Origin: Roseovarius indicus
Lineage (GTDB): Bacteria > Pseudomonadota > Alphaproteobacteria > Rhodobacterales > Rhodobacteraceae
DNA: 64,000 bases
Direction: 5' to 3'
Assembly: GCF_008728195.1 (NCBI RefSeq)
Contig: NZ_CP031598.1
Location: 3,596,001 to 3,660,000 of the forward strand
Shown piece after piece: positions 1 to 8,568 of this stretch. The notes beneath the pieces are model-generated. The model saw only the letters and a program-made list of their open reading frames with translations, ran no database searches and was not told the origin of the DNA. The translations under genes were made by a program, and so were the position numbers. Each line of letters opens with the position of its first letter. Position 1 is the stretch's first letter.

Positions 1-75
1 CCGCGCTGGTCGCGGGTGCTGCAACTGCCCGAATTCCGGGTGCCCCTGCCGGTCCGCCGCAACGCCTCGCCCTGA
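1..75 (+). CDS. 3' end of a gene cut by the window edge
   Basis: The first 75 bases read as 24 codons in frame 1, ending at TGA (73-75). The peptide is rich in Arg and Pro (ends RRNASP). Only the C-terminus is inside the window, so no family can be assigned. It runs toward the convergent yciB gene. Confidence 0.5.
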   Translation, partial: PRWSRVLQLPEFRVPLPVRRNASP

Positions 76-94
76 GCTGAGAATCACACCCGCA

Positions 95-109
95 TTAACG
101 ATTTGTTAA
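95..109. promoter_or_regulatory. Perfect TTAA-N7-TTAA (CtrA-type) motif
   Basis: TTAA at 95-98 and TTAA at 106-109 are separated by exactly seven bases, which is the full CtrA recognition pattern of alphaproteobacteria. It lies between two convergent gene ends rather than upstream of a start codon. A promoter role is therefore unsupported, and it may be a chance match. Confidence 0.25.
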
Positions 110-120
110 CCGCGCGCCCC

Positions 121-732
121 TCACGCCTTGTCGTCGCTCTCGCCTTGCGTGCCATGTTCCTTGAACAGCCCGCCCTGGAGAATGAAGAACACGAAAATCG
201 CCGCCGTCAGCCCGAAGGTCTTGAAGTAAACCCACGTCTCCTCGGACATCGTCCGCCAGATGATCTCGTTCAGAATGGCCAGCCCGAAGAAGAACAGCAT
301 CAGCCGCTTGGTCAGCAGCATCCAGCCACGATGCGTCAGCGGCATCACCCCTTCCATCACGTATTCCAGCCACGACTGGCCCCGCAGCAAGCCGATCCCC
401 AGCAACCCGCCGAACAGCAGGTAGATGATCGTGGGCTTCATCTTGAAGAAGCTCGGGTCGTTGAACCACACGCTCATGCCCCCGAAGACGATGATCAGCA
501 CCGCCGTCACGATCTGCATCTTCGACAGATGCCCGGTCAGCCACCACAGAACCGCCATCGACAACAGGAACACCGGGATGAACCCGGCGGTGACCACGAT
601 GAACCCCTCGTACTCGGTCCCGCCGAAAGTGAACGTCCGGTCCTTGAGCCAGAGATAGGCCACGAAAAACCCCACGACCGGGCCCAGTTCCAACGCGGTC
701 TTGAGCCCCTGGTTGATCTGTCGTCCTGCCAT
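121..732 (-). CDS. yciB: Inner membrane-spanning protein YciB (septation protein A family)
   Basis: This 203-aa inner-membrane protein belongs to the YciB/IspZ family, which is linked to envelope integrity and septation. About five hydrophobic segments alternate with short loops. Family landmarks include the N-terminal LELGPVVGFF and a later FNDPSFFKMKPT stretch. An ATG ten codons further upstream exists, but the start at 732 (MAGRQ) fits the family length. An EamA transporter gene ends 10 bases upstream on the same strand, so the two are probably co-transcribed. The family assignment is clear; the molecular role is only loosely defined for the whole family. Confidence 0.9.
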   Translation of the reverse strand: MAGRQINQGLKTALELGPVVGFFVAYLWLKDRTFTFGGTEYEGFIVVTAGFIPVFLLSMAVLWWLTGHLSKMQIVTAVLIIVFGGMSVWFNDPSFFKMKPTIIYLLFGGLLGIGLLRGQSWLEYVMEGVMPLTHRGWMLLTKRLMLFFFGLAILNEIIWRTMSEETWVYFKTFGLTAAIFVFFILQGGLFKEHGTQGESDDKA

Positions 733-742
733 GTCCTGCCTT

Positions 743-1651
743 TCAGCCTCCGAATTCCACAATCACCGCGCCCGCCGCAATCAGCGTCATCAGCGCAATC
801 CGCCGCGGGCCGACCGTCTCGCGCAGCACCAGCCAGCCGATGAGCGCGGCAAACACCGTCGAGGTCTCGCGCAGCACCGCCGCCTCGCCCACCTTGTCCA
901 GCCGCGTGGCCAGCATGATCGACCCGAACGACATATAAGCCACCACGGCCCCGAGCACACCCCTCGCCATCAGCCCGGCCGGGTCGGGCCGCACCTCCAT
1001 CCGCCGCCAGCGGTAGAGCGCATAGATCGGAATGCACACGCCGTCGACCAGGAACAGCCAGACGATAAAGGTGAACGGGTTCGCCGTGGCCCGGATGCCA
1101 TAGGCGTCGATCGTGGTGTAAAGCGCCACGAAAAGGCCTGTCATCACCGCCAGCCCCATCGCCGCCGGCAAGGTCGCCCGCGCCACCCGGATCGTCCGCA
1201 GGTTATAGACCGCCAGCCCGTAGATCCCGGCCAGAAGCACGCCGACCCCCAGCCACTGCACCACCGTGAACCGCTCGGAAAACAGCAGCCACGCCCCGAT
1301 CACGGTGAACAGCGGCCCCGTCCCCCGCACCACCGGGTAGACCACCGTGTAGGCGCCCCGCGTATAGGCCATCCCCTGGAAGATCTTGTAGACCAGGTGC
1401 ACCACGGCACAGAGCGCGAAAAGCGGCCACATATGCGGCTCGGGCCACGGCACCACGAACAGCGCCAACGGCACCGAGATCACGAAATAGCTCGCATCGA
1501 TCGCCCCCCGGCTGGTCCACGGGTCGAACCGCCCCTTCTGCAGCGCCCCCATCACGGCATGCAGAAAGGCCGCGAACACCGCCAGGCACATGGCCAGCGT
1601 ATGCCCCGTCTCGGTGCCTTCCAGCGAGATCAGCCAGTCACTCACACCCAC
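743..1651 (-). CDS. EamA/DMT-family membrane transporter
   Basis: This 302-aa protein has about ten predicted membrane helices arranged as two EamA repeats (roughly residues 15-145 and 155-300). That is the usual size and shape of the drug/metabolite transporter superfamily. The second repeat carries ETSTVFAALIGWLVLRE near the C-terminus, typical of EamA. The substrate cannot be read from sequence. It sits directly upstream of yciB, 10 bases apart on the same strand. Confidence 0.87.
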   Translation of the reverse strand: MGVSDWLISLEGTETGHTLAMCLAVFAAFLHAVMGALQKGRFDPWTSRGAIDASYFVISVPLALFVVPWPEPHMWPLFALCAVVHLVYKIFQGMAYTRGAYTVVYPVVRGTGPLFTVIGAWLLFSERFTVVQWLGVGVLLAGIYGLAVYNLRTIRVARATLPAAMGLAVMTGLFVALYTTIDAYGIRATANPFTFIVWLFLVDGVCIPIYALYRWRRMEVRPDPAGLMARGVLGAVVAYMSFGSIMLATRLDKVGEAAVLRETSTVFAALIGWLVLRETVGPRRIALMTLIAAGAVIVEFGG

Positions 1652-1667
1652 AAACTCGCAAAATCAC

Positions 1668-2141
1668 TCAAGGAAACAGCCCGCGCTCGACCAGCAAAAC
1701 CCGCGCATCCGCGGCCGGGATATGCATCGTCCGATACCCCTCGGGCGACGGCTCCCGGATCGGGTCGTCCTCCGGGATCAGCCGGAACACCCACGCATAG
1801 CCGTTCCCCTCGCCATCCTCGAACGTCGCGGGACAGTCGAACATCACCTCCCGCGCCCCGCGCCAGCCATATTCCCGCTGCGCCGCCGCCGAGCCCTCGC
1901 AGGAAAACGACGTCACCCGCCCGAATGTCACATCCGAGGGCATCCGCCCGAAACTGCCATCGTCATGGAACACCCGCGCCTTTCGGTCGACCGCCCCGCG
2001 AACGTAATACTCCGCATCCTCCGGCGGCTCGGCCGACCACCGCTCGATATACCCCGGCAGCAGCATCACCGCCGTCACGATCACGAACGCCACCACCGCC
2101 ACGCGGGCCAGCCCGCCCATCGCATTCGGCTTATCCGCCAT
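1668..2141 (-). CDS. Hypothetical single-pass membrane protein
   Basis: This 157-aa protein is not recognised. One hydrophobic helix lies near residues 9-28, followed by a soluble, probably periplasmic, domain with two Cys residues (in SFSCEG and MFDCPA) that could form a disulfide. A longer frame extends upstream, but the MADKPN start at 2141 puts the membrane helix in the normal N-terminal place. It ends 16 bases before the EamA gene on the same strand and may be co-transcribed with it. Confidence 0.65.
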   Translation of the reverse strand: MADKPNAMGGLARVAVVAFVIVTAVMLLPGYIERWSAEPPEDAEYYVRGAVDRKARVFHDDGSFGRMPSDVTFGRVTSFSCEGSAAAQREYGWRGAREVMFDCPATFEDGEGNGYAWVFRLIPEDDPIREPSPEGYRTMHIPAADARVLLVERGLFP

Positions 2142-2217
2142 GCCGCCCTCTCGTCCCTCCGCTGGAACAACAGCGACGCGCAAGCGTTTTTCCCCTACTC
2201 GAAAGACAGGAACCCCG

Positions 2218-2697
2218 ATGCTCGAGCAACTCACTAGTGCCGTCACAGGCACGTTTTCCGTCGTCCCCGCCCCCGTGGCCTTCGCCCGCCTGACCGCGGC
2301 GGTGCTTCTCGGGGCCCTGATCGGCCTCGAACGGGAATGGCGCGAAAAACCGGCCGGCTTGCGCACCCATATCCTCGTCTCGGTCGCGGCCTGCCTCTTC
2401 GTCATCATCGGCCGCGAACTGGCGGCGATGGATTTCGGCGACAGCGCTCAGCGCAACGACCCCATCCGCATGATCGAGGCGGTCACCGCCGGCGTCGCCT
2501 TCCTTGCCGCGGGCCTGATCTTCACCTCCGGCGGCAAGGTCCAGAACGTCACCACCGGCGCCTCGCTCTGGCTGGCGGGCGCCGTCGGCCTCGGCTGCGG
2601 TGCAGGCCAGATGCCGCTCGCGGCCATGGCCAGCGTGATCGTGCTCGTCGTCCTCTTCGCCCTGCGGCAAATCGAAAAGTGGATGGGCACCCACTGA
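2218..2697 (+). CDS. MgtC/SapB family membrane protein
   Basis: This 159-aa protein carries the MgtC/SapB N-terminal membrane domain, with RLTAAVLLGALIGLEREW and the following KPAGLRTH motif as signatures. Four hydrophobic segments are visible. It is short, lacking the cytosolic C-terminal domain of Salmonella MgtC, as is common for environmental SapB-type homologues. The start at 2218 (MLEQL) avoids an Arg/Pro-rich extension. It converges on ftsY, whose stop is six bases away. Magnesium or acid-stress roles are known for some family members but cannot be assumed here. Confidence 0.85.
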   Translation: MLEQLTSAVTGTFSVVPAPVAFARLTAAVLLGALIGLEREWREKPAGLRTHILVSVAACLFVIIGRELAAMDFGDSAQRNDPIRMIEAVTAGVAFLAAGLIFTSGGKVQNVTTGASLWLAGAVGLGCGAGQMPLAAMASVIVLVVLFALRQIEKWMGTH

Positions 2698-2702
2698 CGG
2701 GC

Positions 2703-4067
2703 TCACCGCGCGTCGAGCCCGGTCAGCGCGGCGGCAAATTCCTCCGGATCGAACGGCGCCAGGTCGTCGATCTGCTCACCCACGCCAATCGCGTGAATGG
2801 GCAGCCCGAACTTGTCGGCCAGCGCCACCAGCACGCCCCCCTTGGCGGTGCCGTCCAGCTTGGTCATCACCAGCCCGCTCACATCCGCCAGCTTCTGGAA
2901 GGTCTGCACCTGTGACAGCGCGTTCTGCCCCGTCGTCGCATCCAGCACCAGAAGCGTGTTATGCGGCGCGCTTTCGTCCTTCTTGCGGATCACCCGCACG
3001 ATCTTGGCCAGCTCCTCCATCAGGTCGGCCCGGTTCTGCAACCGCCCCGCCGTGTCGATCATCAGAAGGTCGGCGCCATCCTTCTGGGCCTTGTCCATCG
3101 CGTCCCACGCCAGGCTCGCCGGATCAGACCCCTCGGGCGCCGTCAGCACCGGCACCCCGGCCCGATCGCCCCAGATCTGCAACTGCTCCACCGCCGCGGC
3201 CCGGAACGTGTCGCCCGCGGCAATCACCACCGACTTGCCCGCCGCCTTGAACTGGCTCGCCAGCTTGCCGATCGTGGTGGTCTTGCCCGACCCGTTCACG
3301 CCCACCACCAGCACCACCTGCGGGCGGTTGGGGTAAAGCGGCATGGGCTTGGCCACCGGCTCCATGATCCGGGCAATCTCGGTCGCCAGCAATTCCTTGA
3401 TTTCCTGGCTCGACAGGCGCTTGCCCATCCGGCCCTCGGCCATGTTCGCGGTGACGCGCAGCGCGGTATCGACGCCCATATCGGCGGTAATCAGCAACTC
3501 CTCGAGCTGCTCCAGCATGTCGTCATCCAGCGCCCGGCGCACCACCGTCTTGGCCTCGCCCCGCCCGAACAGCCGCCCCAGGATCCCGGCCCGCGGCGCC
3601 GCTTCCGGCGCCAGCTCACCCTGCGGCTCAAGCACGGGCTCGGGAATCGGCGCGGGCATCGCCTCGGGCGCAAGGTCCCGCTCCGGCGCCAGCGGGATTT
3701 CAGGCTCCGGCTCGGGCGCCTCCGGCAAATCCGGCTCCGGCGTCTCGGGCGGAGTAACAGGCTCCGACGGCAGGTCAGGCTGCGGGTCTTCCTGCGGCGT
3801 ATCCGGTATCGGCGGCTGATCCGGCTGCGGCGCTTCCGGCAAAGTCGGATCAGGTGACGGCAGGTCAGGCTCCGGCGCCTCTTCCGGCGTCTCCGGCTCC
3901 GACGGAAGATCCGGGTCCGGCACCTCGGGCGGCGCGTCCGGCCGCTCCCGCGGCTCGGGCGCCGCGGCCTCTTCCTCGCCCCCGTCCTCGACGATCGCGT
4001 CGAGCCCTTCCTCCAGCTTCGAGGAAGATTTGAACAAGCGTTCCTTTAGCTTTGAGAAAAACGCCAT
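2703..4067 (-). CDS. ftsY: Signal recognition particle receptor FtsY
   Basis: FtsY is the SRP receptor GTPase that delivers ribosome-nascent chain complexes to SecYEG. The C-terminal NG domain (about residues 165-450) shows GVNGSGKTTTIGKLA, DTFRAAA, the DTAGR switch and TKLD. The N-terminal region (about 20-150) is a long acidic linker made of repeating Pro/Glu/Asp units of the PEPDLP type. That makes the protein longer (454 aa) than many alphaproteobacterial FtsY. The linker corresponds to the membrane-targeting acidic A domain, but its regular repeats are unusual. The assignment is secure. Confidence 0.97.
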   Translation of the reverse strand: MAFFSKLKERLFKSSSKLEEGLDAIVEDGGEEEAAAPEPRERPDAPPEVPDPDLPSEPETPEEAPEPDLPSPDPTLPEAPQPDQPPIPDTPQEDPQPDLPSEPVTPPETPEPDLPEAPEPEPEIPLAPERDLAPEAMPAPIPEPVLEPQGELAPEAAPRAGILGRLFGRGEAKTVVRRALDDDMLEQLEELLITADMGVDTALRVTANMAEGRMGKRLSSQEIKELLATEIARIMEPVAKPMPLYPNRPQVVLVVGVNGSGKTTTIGKLASQFKAAGKSVVIAAGDTFRAAAVEQLQIWGDRAGVPVLTAPEGSDPASLAWDAMDKAQKDGADLLMIDTAGRLQNRADLMEELAKIVRVIRKKDESAPHNTLLVLDATTGQNALSQVQTFQKLADVSGLVMTKLDGTAKGGVLVALADKFGLPIHAIGVGEQIDDLAPFDPEEFAAALTGLDAR

Positions 4068-4124
4068 GCGCCCTCCGGAAATGCCTCCCTGTCACCTAAT
4101 CTCATTGGCCGGAAGATGGAAGCC

Positions 4125-4745
4125 TTAGCCCGCCAGCGCCAGCGCCATCGCCATTTGCGCGCCATAGTACAAGGCCCACAGCACCGCCGACAGCGCCCTG
4201 TCGAACCGCGCCGCCACGTCGCGCCGGAACAGCTGCACCGCCAGCACCGTATCCGACAGCACGAACGCCCCTGCGCCCAAGGCCGCCAGCCACATCGCCC
4301 CCGGCAGCGCCAGCGCACAGCCCGCCATCACCGTGATCAGCCCCACGTAAACCCGCACCGGCCAGCGCATCTCGCCCGTATGCGGCGCCAGCCAAAGCTC
4401 GGTCGACACCGCCAACGCCAGCAACGCCACAAGCGGCACCACCGGCGGCGCCCCCTCGACCAGCCCGGCAAGCAACGCGATATAGGCCACATGCGCCAGC
4501 GCGAACCCGCACAGCCCTGCCAGGAACGCCCGCTCCCCCTCCCGCGACAGCGCGAAATCCCCGAAGGCCGACAAGGCCAGCGCCGCGACCAGCCACACCG
4601 GCCCGCCCGCCAGCGCCGCCCAGAGGGCCAGCAAGGCCACCGGCACCGTCTTCACCACGCTCCGCCACGCCGTTACTGGCCGGTGGCAGAACCACAGCCC
4701 ATAGGCCACCGACACGACGCAACTGATGGCAAGGAACGCACCCAT
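4125..4745 (-). CDS. YhhN/TMEM86-family membrane protein (lysoplasmalogenase-like)
   Basis: This 206-aa, eight-helix integral membrane protein matches the YhhN/TMEM86 family. Landmarks are the acidic motif SAFGDFALSR near residue 60 and GAFVLSDTVLA near residue 160, corresponding to the conserved D-containing motifs of this family. Animal TMEM86 members hydrolyse lysoplasmalogens; the bacterial substrate is uncertain. It is divergent from the small RDD-like gene at 4842. Confidence 0.8.
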   Translation of the reverse strand: MGAFLAISCVVSVAYGLWFCHRPVTAWRSVVKTVPVALLALWAALAGGPVWLVAALALSAFGDFALSREGERAFLAGLCGFALAHVAYIALLAGLVEGAPPVVPLVALLALAVSTELWLAPHTGEMRWPVRVYVGLITVMAGCALALPGAMWLAALGAGAFVLSDTVLAVQLFRRDVAARFDRALSAVLWALYYGAQMAMALALAG

Positions 4746-4841
4746 TACCGGTTATTTACCATTCGCCCGCTATTCATTGGCTTCTTCTGCCGTGAAACTC
4801 GCGCTAAAGTCCCGACATTCCAAGGCTTGCGGAGGGACAAA

Positions 4842-5084
4842 ATGTCGGAAGCCACAACCAGACCAGCAACATGGCGCGTGGTCATCGCCTTCATTCTCGA
4901 CCTGTTTATCAGTTTCTTCATTTTCGGCTTCATCATCGCCAGCATCACCGGCGACACCACCGAAGGCGGGTTCGAACTGAACGGCCTGCCCGCGATCATC
5001 CTGTTCGCGCTCGTCATCGCCTACATGGTCGGCATGCCGCGCATCGGCGGCCGCCTCTTCCAGCGGCTTTTCAAAGCAATCTGA
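4842..5084 (+). CDS. Short RDD-like membrane protein
   Basis: This 80-aa protein has two or three hydrophobic helices and begins MSEATTRP. An Asp sits inside the first helix (FILDLFISF), as in RDD family proteins, but the chain is far shorter than a complete RDD domain. GGAGGG at 4831-4836 is a good ribosome-binding site and fixes the start. It converges on the flavoprotein gene, 12 bases apart. Function is unknown. Confidence 0.7.
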   Translation: MSEATTRPATWRVVIAFILDLFISFFIFGFIIASITGDTTEGGFELNGLPAIILFALVIAYMVGMPRIGGRLFQRLFKAI

Positions 5085-5096
5085 GGGGCTTACCCC

Positions 5097-6782
5097 TCAG
5101 ACCTCATCCGGGAAATGCTTCATCGTCAGGCGAATGGGGTTCGGCGCCGCCTGCCCCAGGCCACAGATCGACGCATCGCCCATCGCCTGGCACAGCTTTT
5201 CCAGAAGCGGCTGATCCCAGTGATCCGCCTCCATCAGCTTGACCGCCTTCTCACAGCCCACCCGGCACGGCGTGCACTGGCCACAGCTTTCATCCTCGAA
5301 GAACCGCAGCATGTTCAGCGCGGCCTCCCGGGCACTGTCCTTGTCCGACAGAACCACCACGGCGGCCGAGCCGATGAACGTCCCGTGCTCCTGCAACATG
5401 TCGAAATCGAGCGGCACATGGCTCATCGACGCCGGCAACAGGCCGGACGACGGCCCGCCCGGCTGGTAGGCCTTCAGCTCATGCCCGTCGAGCATCCCGC
5501 CCGCGGCCTCGATCACGTCGGCAATGGTCGAGCCCGCCGGCAGCAGGTGCACGCCGGGCTTCTTCACCCGCCCCGACACCGAGAACGACCGCAGGCCCTT
5601 GCGCCCGTTCTTCTCGGTCGCGGCCAGCACATCCTTGCCCTCGCGCAGCACCCGCGTGACCCAGTAAAGCGTCTCCACGTTGTTCACGAGCGTCGGCTTG
5701 TTGAAGATCCCCACCTGCGCCACGAAGGGCGGCCGGTGCCGCGGCAGGCCCCGCTTGCCCTCGATCGATTCGATCATCGCGCTCTCTTCGCCGCAGATAT
5801 ACGCCCCCGCGCCCCGGCGCAGGTCGATAAAGCCCGGCTTCACGATCCCGGCCTCCTCCAGCGCCGCGATCTCGCGCCGCAGGATCTCCAGCACGGCGGG
5901 GTATTCGTCGCGCATGTAGATGAAGCAGGTATCGGCCTCCACGGCCCAGGCCGCAATCAGCATTCCTTCAAGGAAAACATGGGGATGCCGCTCGAGGTAA
6001 AAGCGGTCCTTGAACGTCCCCGGCTCGCCCTCGTCGCCATTTACGGCCAGGTAGCGCGGCCCTTTCTCGGCCCGCACAAACCCCCATTTCCGCCCCGACG
6101 GGAACCCGGCGCCGCCAAGGCCCCGAACACCCGCATCCAGCAGCGTCTGCTGCACATCCTCGAAGACGCCGCTCTTGCGCAGCTCCTCCAGCTTGGCATA
6201 GCCGCCACTTTCACGATAGGCCGCAAGCCCTTGATAATCCGGCAAATGCGCGTGCGTGTCATCCGCCTCGATCGCAGCCTTCACCTTCTCGGGCGTCGCA
6301 TGGTCGATATGGTTGTGCCCCAGCTCCAGCACCGGCGCGGTATCGCACCGCCCCATGCACGGCGCCCGCAGAACCCGCACCTCCGACGGGTCGAGCCCAT
6401 CCTCAAGTGCCTTCTTCAGCTCCTGCGCCCCGGCCAGCTCGCAACTCAGCGAATCGCACACCCGGATGGTCAGCGCCGGCGGCGGCGTCTCGCCTTCCTT
6501 CACCACGTCGAAATGCGCATAGAAGGTCGCCACCTCGTACACTTCGGCCTGCGCGATCCGCAGCTCCTCGGCCAGCGCCCGCAGGTGCCCCGCCGACAGG
6601 TGGCCGAACTCGTCCTGGATCAGGTGCAGGTATTCGATCAGCAAATCGGACCGCCGCGGCCCGTCGCCCAGCAGCCGGCGAACGTCGTCCCAGGGCTGAT
6701 CCTCAAGCTGACGCCCCTTCGGCGTGCGGCGACCCTTGCCGCGCCCCGATTTCCAGACACCCTTGCGCTCATCCAGTGCCAT
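5097..6782 (-). CDS. NuoE-NuoF fusion flavoprotein, formate dehydrogenase beta-subunit type
   Basis: This 561-aa protein is a fusion. Residues about 40-190 form a thioredoxin-like NuoE domain with a 2Fe-2S Cys set (CDSLSC and CMGRC). Residues about 200-560 form a NuoF-type FMN/NADH-binding domain with GxGGAGFPSGRKW, NGDEGEPGTFKDR and the 4Fe-4S motif CGQCTPC plus a later Cys (SICGLG). Such fusions serve as the diaphorase subunit of soluble NAD-dependent formate dehydrogenases. Here no molybdopterin alpha subunit, accessory chaperone or other redox gene is adjacent on either side. The start at 6782 (MALDERK) is preferred over an upstream ATG. A partner elsewhere in the genome is likely. Confidence 0.85.
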   Translation of the reverse strand: MALDERKGVWKSGRGKGRRTPKGRQLEDQPWDDVRRLLGDGPRRSDLLIEYLHLIQDEFGHLSAGHLRALAEELRIAQAEVYEVATFYAHFDVVKEGETPPPALTIRVCDSLSCELAGAQELKKALEDGLDPSEVRVLRAPCMGRCDTAPVLELGHNHIDHATPEKVKAAIEADDTHAHLPDYQGLAAYRESGGYAKLEELRKSGVFEDVQQTLLDAGVRGLGGAGFPSGRKWGFVRAEKGPRYLAVNGDEGEPGTFKDRFYLERHPHVFLEGMLIAAWAVEADTCFIYMRDEYPAVLEILRREIAALEEAGIVKPGFIDLRRGAGAYICGEESAMIESIEGKRGLPRHRPPFVAQVGIFNKPTLVNNVETLYWVTRVLREGKDVLAATEKNGRKGLRSFSVSGRVKKPGVHLLPAGSTIADVIEAAGGMLDGHELKAYQPGGPSSGLLPASMSHVPLDFDMLQEHGTFIGSAAVVVLSDKDSAREAALNMLRFFEDESCGQCTPCRVGCEKAVKLMEADHWDQPLLEKLCQAMGDASICGLGQAAPNPIRLTMKHFPDEV

Positions 6783-6968
6783 CCGACACCTCCTCTGACG
6801 TAGTTGCCCGGGTTCTACCGGTGGCACGGCTACAACGCGATGCCAAAAACGACAAACAAGCGCCCGGAAGCGTTGCGGTTTCCCTTAGCGCAGGTGTAAA
6901 AAACGTTCCGAGTAATGGGTATTGGTCCGCCGGGTCACCGGCGCGTGGGGGCGAGAGGACGGCAAAGC

Positions 6969-8162
6969 GTGCTTCTGTTCGCCATCGTCACGGTGCTTCC
7001 GTGCATCCTCGTCGGTCTCGCCGGCCTTAACGGCGGCGTCTGGCCCTGGCTTGCGGCGTTTTACCTGACCGGTCTCGTCTTCCTCATGGACAGGCTCATC
7101 GCCCGCGAGACGCGCAATTCCGACCCCGACGCCGAATTCCCCGCCGCCAGCACCCTTCTCGTCGCCTTGGGCCTCGCCCATTTCACCCTTCTCGGCCTCG
7201 GCACATGGGCCGTCGGCGGCCCCAGCGGCCTCTCAGCCATCGAACGCGTGCTGGTCGCCATGTCCTCCGGCCTGATCTTCGGCCAGATCTCGCACCCCGT
7301 TGCCCATGAACTGATCCACAAGCCTTCCCGCATGCTCCGCCTCATGGGCCGCTGGATGTACACCACCCTCCTCGTCGGCCACCACGCCAGCGCGCATCTT
7401 CTCGTCCACCACGTCCATGTCGGCAGCTCCGGCGACCCCAACAGCGCGCCCCGCGGCGAAAGCTTCTACCGCTTCGCCGCCCGCGTCGGCCGCCAATCCT
7501 TCCTCGCCGGCCTGCGCGCCGAAACCCGCCGCCGCCAGCGCGCCTCCAACCCCGGCCTGCACCCCTATGTCACCTATGTGGGCGGCGCCCTCGCCACCCT
7601 TGTGGCGGCCTTCCTCATCGCCGGCCCGACAGGCCTCGCAGCCCTTCTCGCCATGGCGATCTACGCGCAATTACAAATCCTTATGGCCGATTACGTGCAG
7701 CATTACGGCCTCCGCCGCCGCGAATTGCCCAACGGCAAGCTCGAACCCGTCGGCCCCCAGCACTCGTGGAACGCGCCGCAAATCTTCTCCTCCGCGCTTA
7801 CCGTGAACGCCCCCCGCCATTCCGACCATCACGTCACCCCGTCGCGCCCCTACCCGGCGCTGCAACTCGACCCCCAGGTGATGCCCTACCTGCCCCGTTC
7901 GCTGCCTGTCATGGCAGCACTCGCCATGGTCCCGCCGGTCTGGTTCCGCATGATGAACCCGCGCTGTGACAAGTGGCGGGCAGTTGACGTAACGTCGCCC
8001 GACAATCCTGTCAAACCAGACCAGCACAGTACGATATCGGCTAGCGCAGGGGCGGAGCTTCTGCCAAAGTCAACCCATGCGCAAAACCCTACTGACCCTG
8101 TGCCTGCTGACCACGCCGCTGCCGACCATGGCAGCCGACGTGATGGACGCCGGGGAATTTGA
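6969..8162 (+). CDS. alkB: AlkB-type alkane 1-monooxygenase (membrane di-iron hydroxylase)
   Basis: This integral-membrane di-iron hydroxylase would oxidise terminal methyl groups of medium-chain alkanes or related hydrocarbons. The histidine boxes are HELIHK, HLLVHHVHV followed by SSGDP, and PRHSDHH, with the AlkB-specific spacing. Four to six hydrophobic segments precede and separate them. GTG at 6969 with GAGAGGA nine bases upstream is a better start than the ATG at 6915. After MMNPRCDKW, where AlkB proteins normally stop, the frame continues for about 60 low-complexity residues and overlaps the next gene by 86 bases. No rubredoxin or rubredoxin reductase gene is adjacent. Confidence 0.85.
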   Translation: MLLFAIVTVLPCILVGLAGLNGGVWPWLAAFYLTGLVFLMDRLIARETRNSDPDAEFPAASTLLVALGLAHFTLLGLGTWAVGGPSGLSAIERVLVAMSSGLIFGQISHPVAHELIHKPSRMLRLMGRWMYTTLLVGHHASAHLLVHHVHVGSSGDPNSAPRGESFYRFAARVGRQSFLAGLRAETRRRQRASNPGLHPYVTYVGGALATLVAAFLIAGPTGLAALLAMAIYAQLQILMADYVQHYGLRRRELPNGKLEPVGPQHSWNAPQIFSSALTVNAPRHSDHHVTPSRPYPALQLDPQVMPYLPRSLPVMAALAMVPPVWFRMMNPRCDKWRAVDVTSPDNPVKPDQHSTISASAGAELLPKSTHAQNPTDPVPADHAAADHGSRRDGRRGI

Positions 8163-8475
8163 CGCCTACACCAAGGGCAAGACCTTCTATTACGGCTCCC
8201 GGGGCGAACCTTACGGGGCCGAGGAATACCTCGCCAACCGCCGTGTCCGCTGGACCTTTCTCGACGGCAAATGCCAGGAAGGCGTCTGGTACGAGGAAGA
8301 AGGCCTGATCTGCTTCGTCTACGAAAACCAGCCCGACCCGCAATGCTGGAGCTTCGAGCGCAGCGCCGGCGGCCTGATCGCCCAGTTCGAGAACGACCCG
8401 GCCCAGACCGAGCTCTACGAAGTGCGCCAGACTGACGAACCTTTGATGTGCATGGGTCCGGATGTGGGCGTTTAG
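8077..8475 (+). CDS. Secreted hypothetical protein
   Basis: This 132-aa protein has a clear Sec signal peptide (about residues 1-19, ending TMAA). The mature domain contains several aromatic residues and Cys at three or more positions (CQEG, ICFV, QCWSF, MCMG), suggesting a disulfide-stabilised periplasmic fold. It is similar in style to conserved Rhodobacteraceae hypotheticals. Its 5' end overlaps the alkB reading frame by 86 bases in another frame. Function is unknown. Confidence 0.75.
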   Translation: MRKTLLTLCLLTTPLPTMAADVMDAGEFDAYTKGKTFYYGSRGEPYGAEEYLANRRVRWTFLDGKCQEGVWYEEEGLICFVYENQPDPQCWSFERSAGGLIAQFENDPAQTELYEVRQTDEPLMCMGPDVGV

Positions 8476-8530
8476 ACTTGTCGTTTTACAACATGACGTG
8501 ACAGTCTGAGCACCGGAAGCCGCGGAATAC

Positions 8531-8547
8531 TTGTCAATTTCTGACAA
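8531..8547. other. Short inverted repeat between convergent genes
   Basis: TTGTCA and TGACAA are separated by five bases, in the gap between the secreted hypothetical gene and xseA. A T-run is weak on either side, so it is only a possible terminator or protein site. Confidence 0.25.
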
Positions 8548-8568
8548 ATCCCCGACTTGCCCGCAGCT

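Noticed and set aside
95..109. CtrA box as a cell-cycle promoter
   Set aside because: The motif is perfect but lies between two convergent gene ends, with no gene start downstream.
701..2293. Long Arg/Pro/His-rich plus-strand ORF of 530 aa
   Set aside because: It is the high-GC shadow of the EamA and hypothetical genes on the other strand. Composition is not protein-like.
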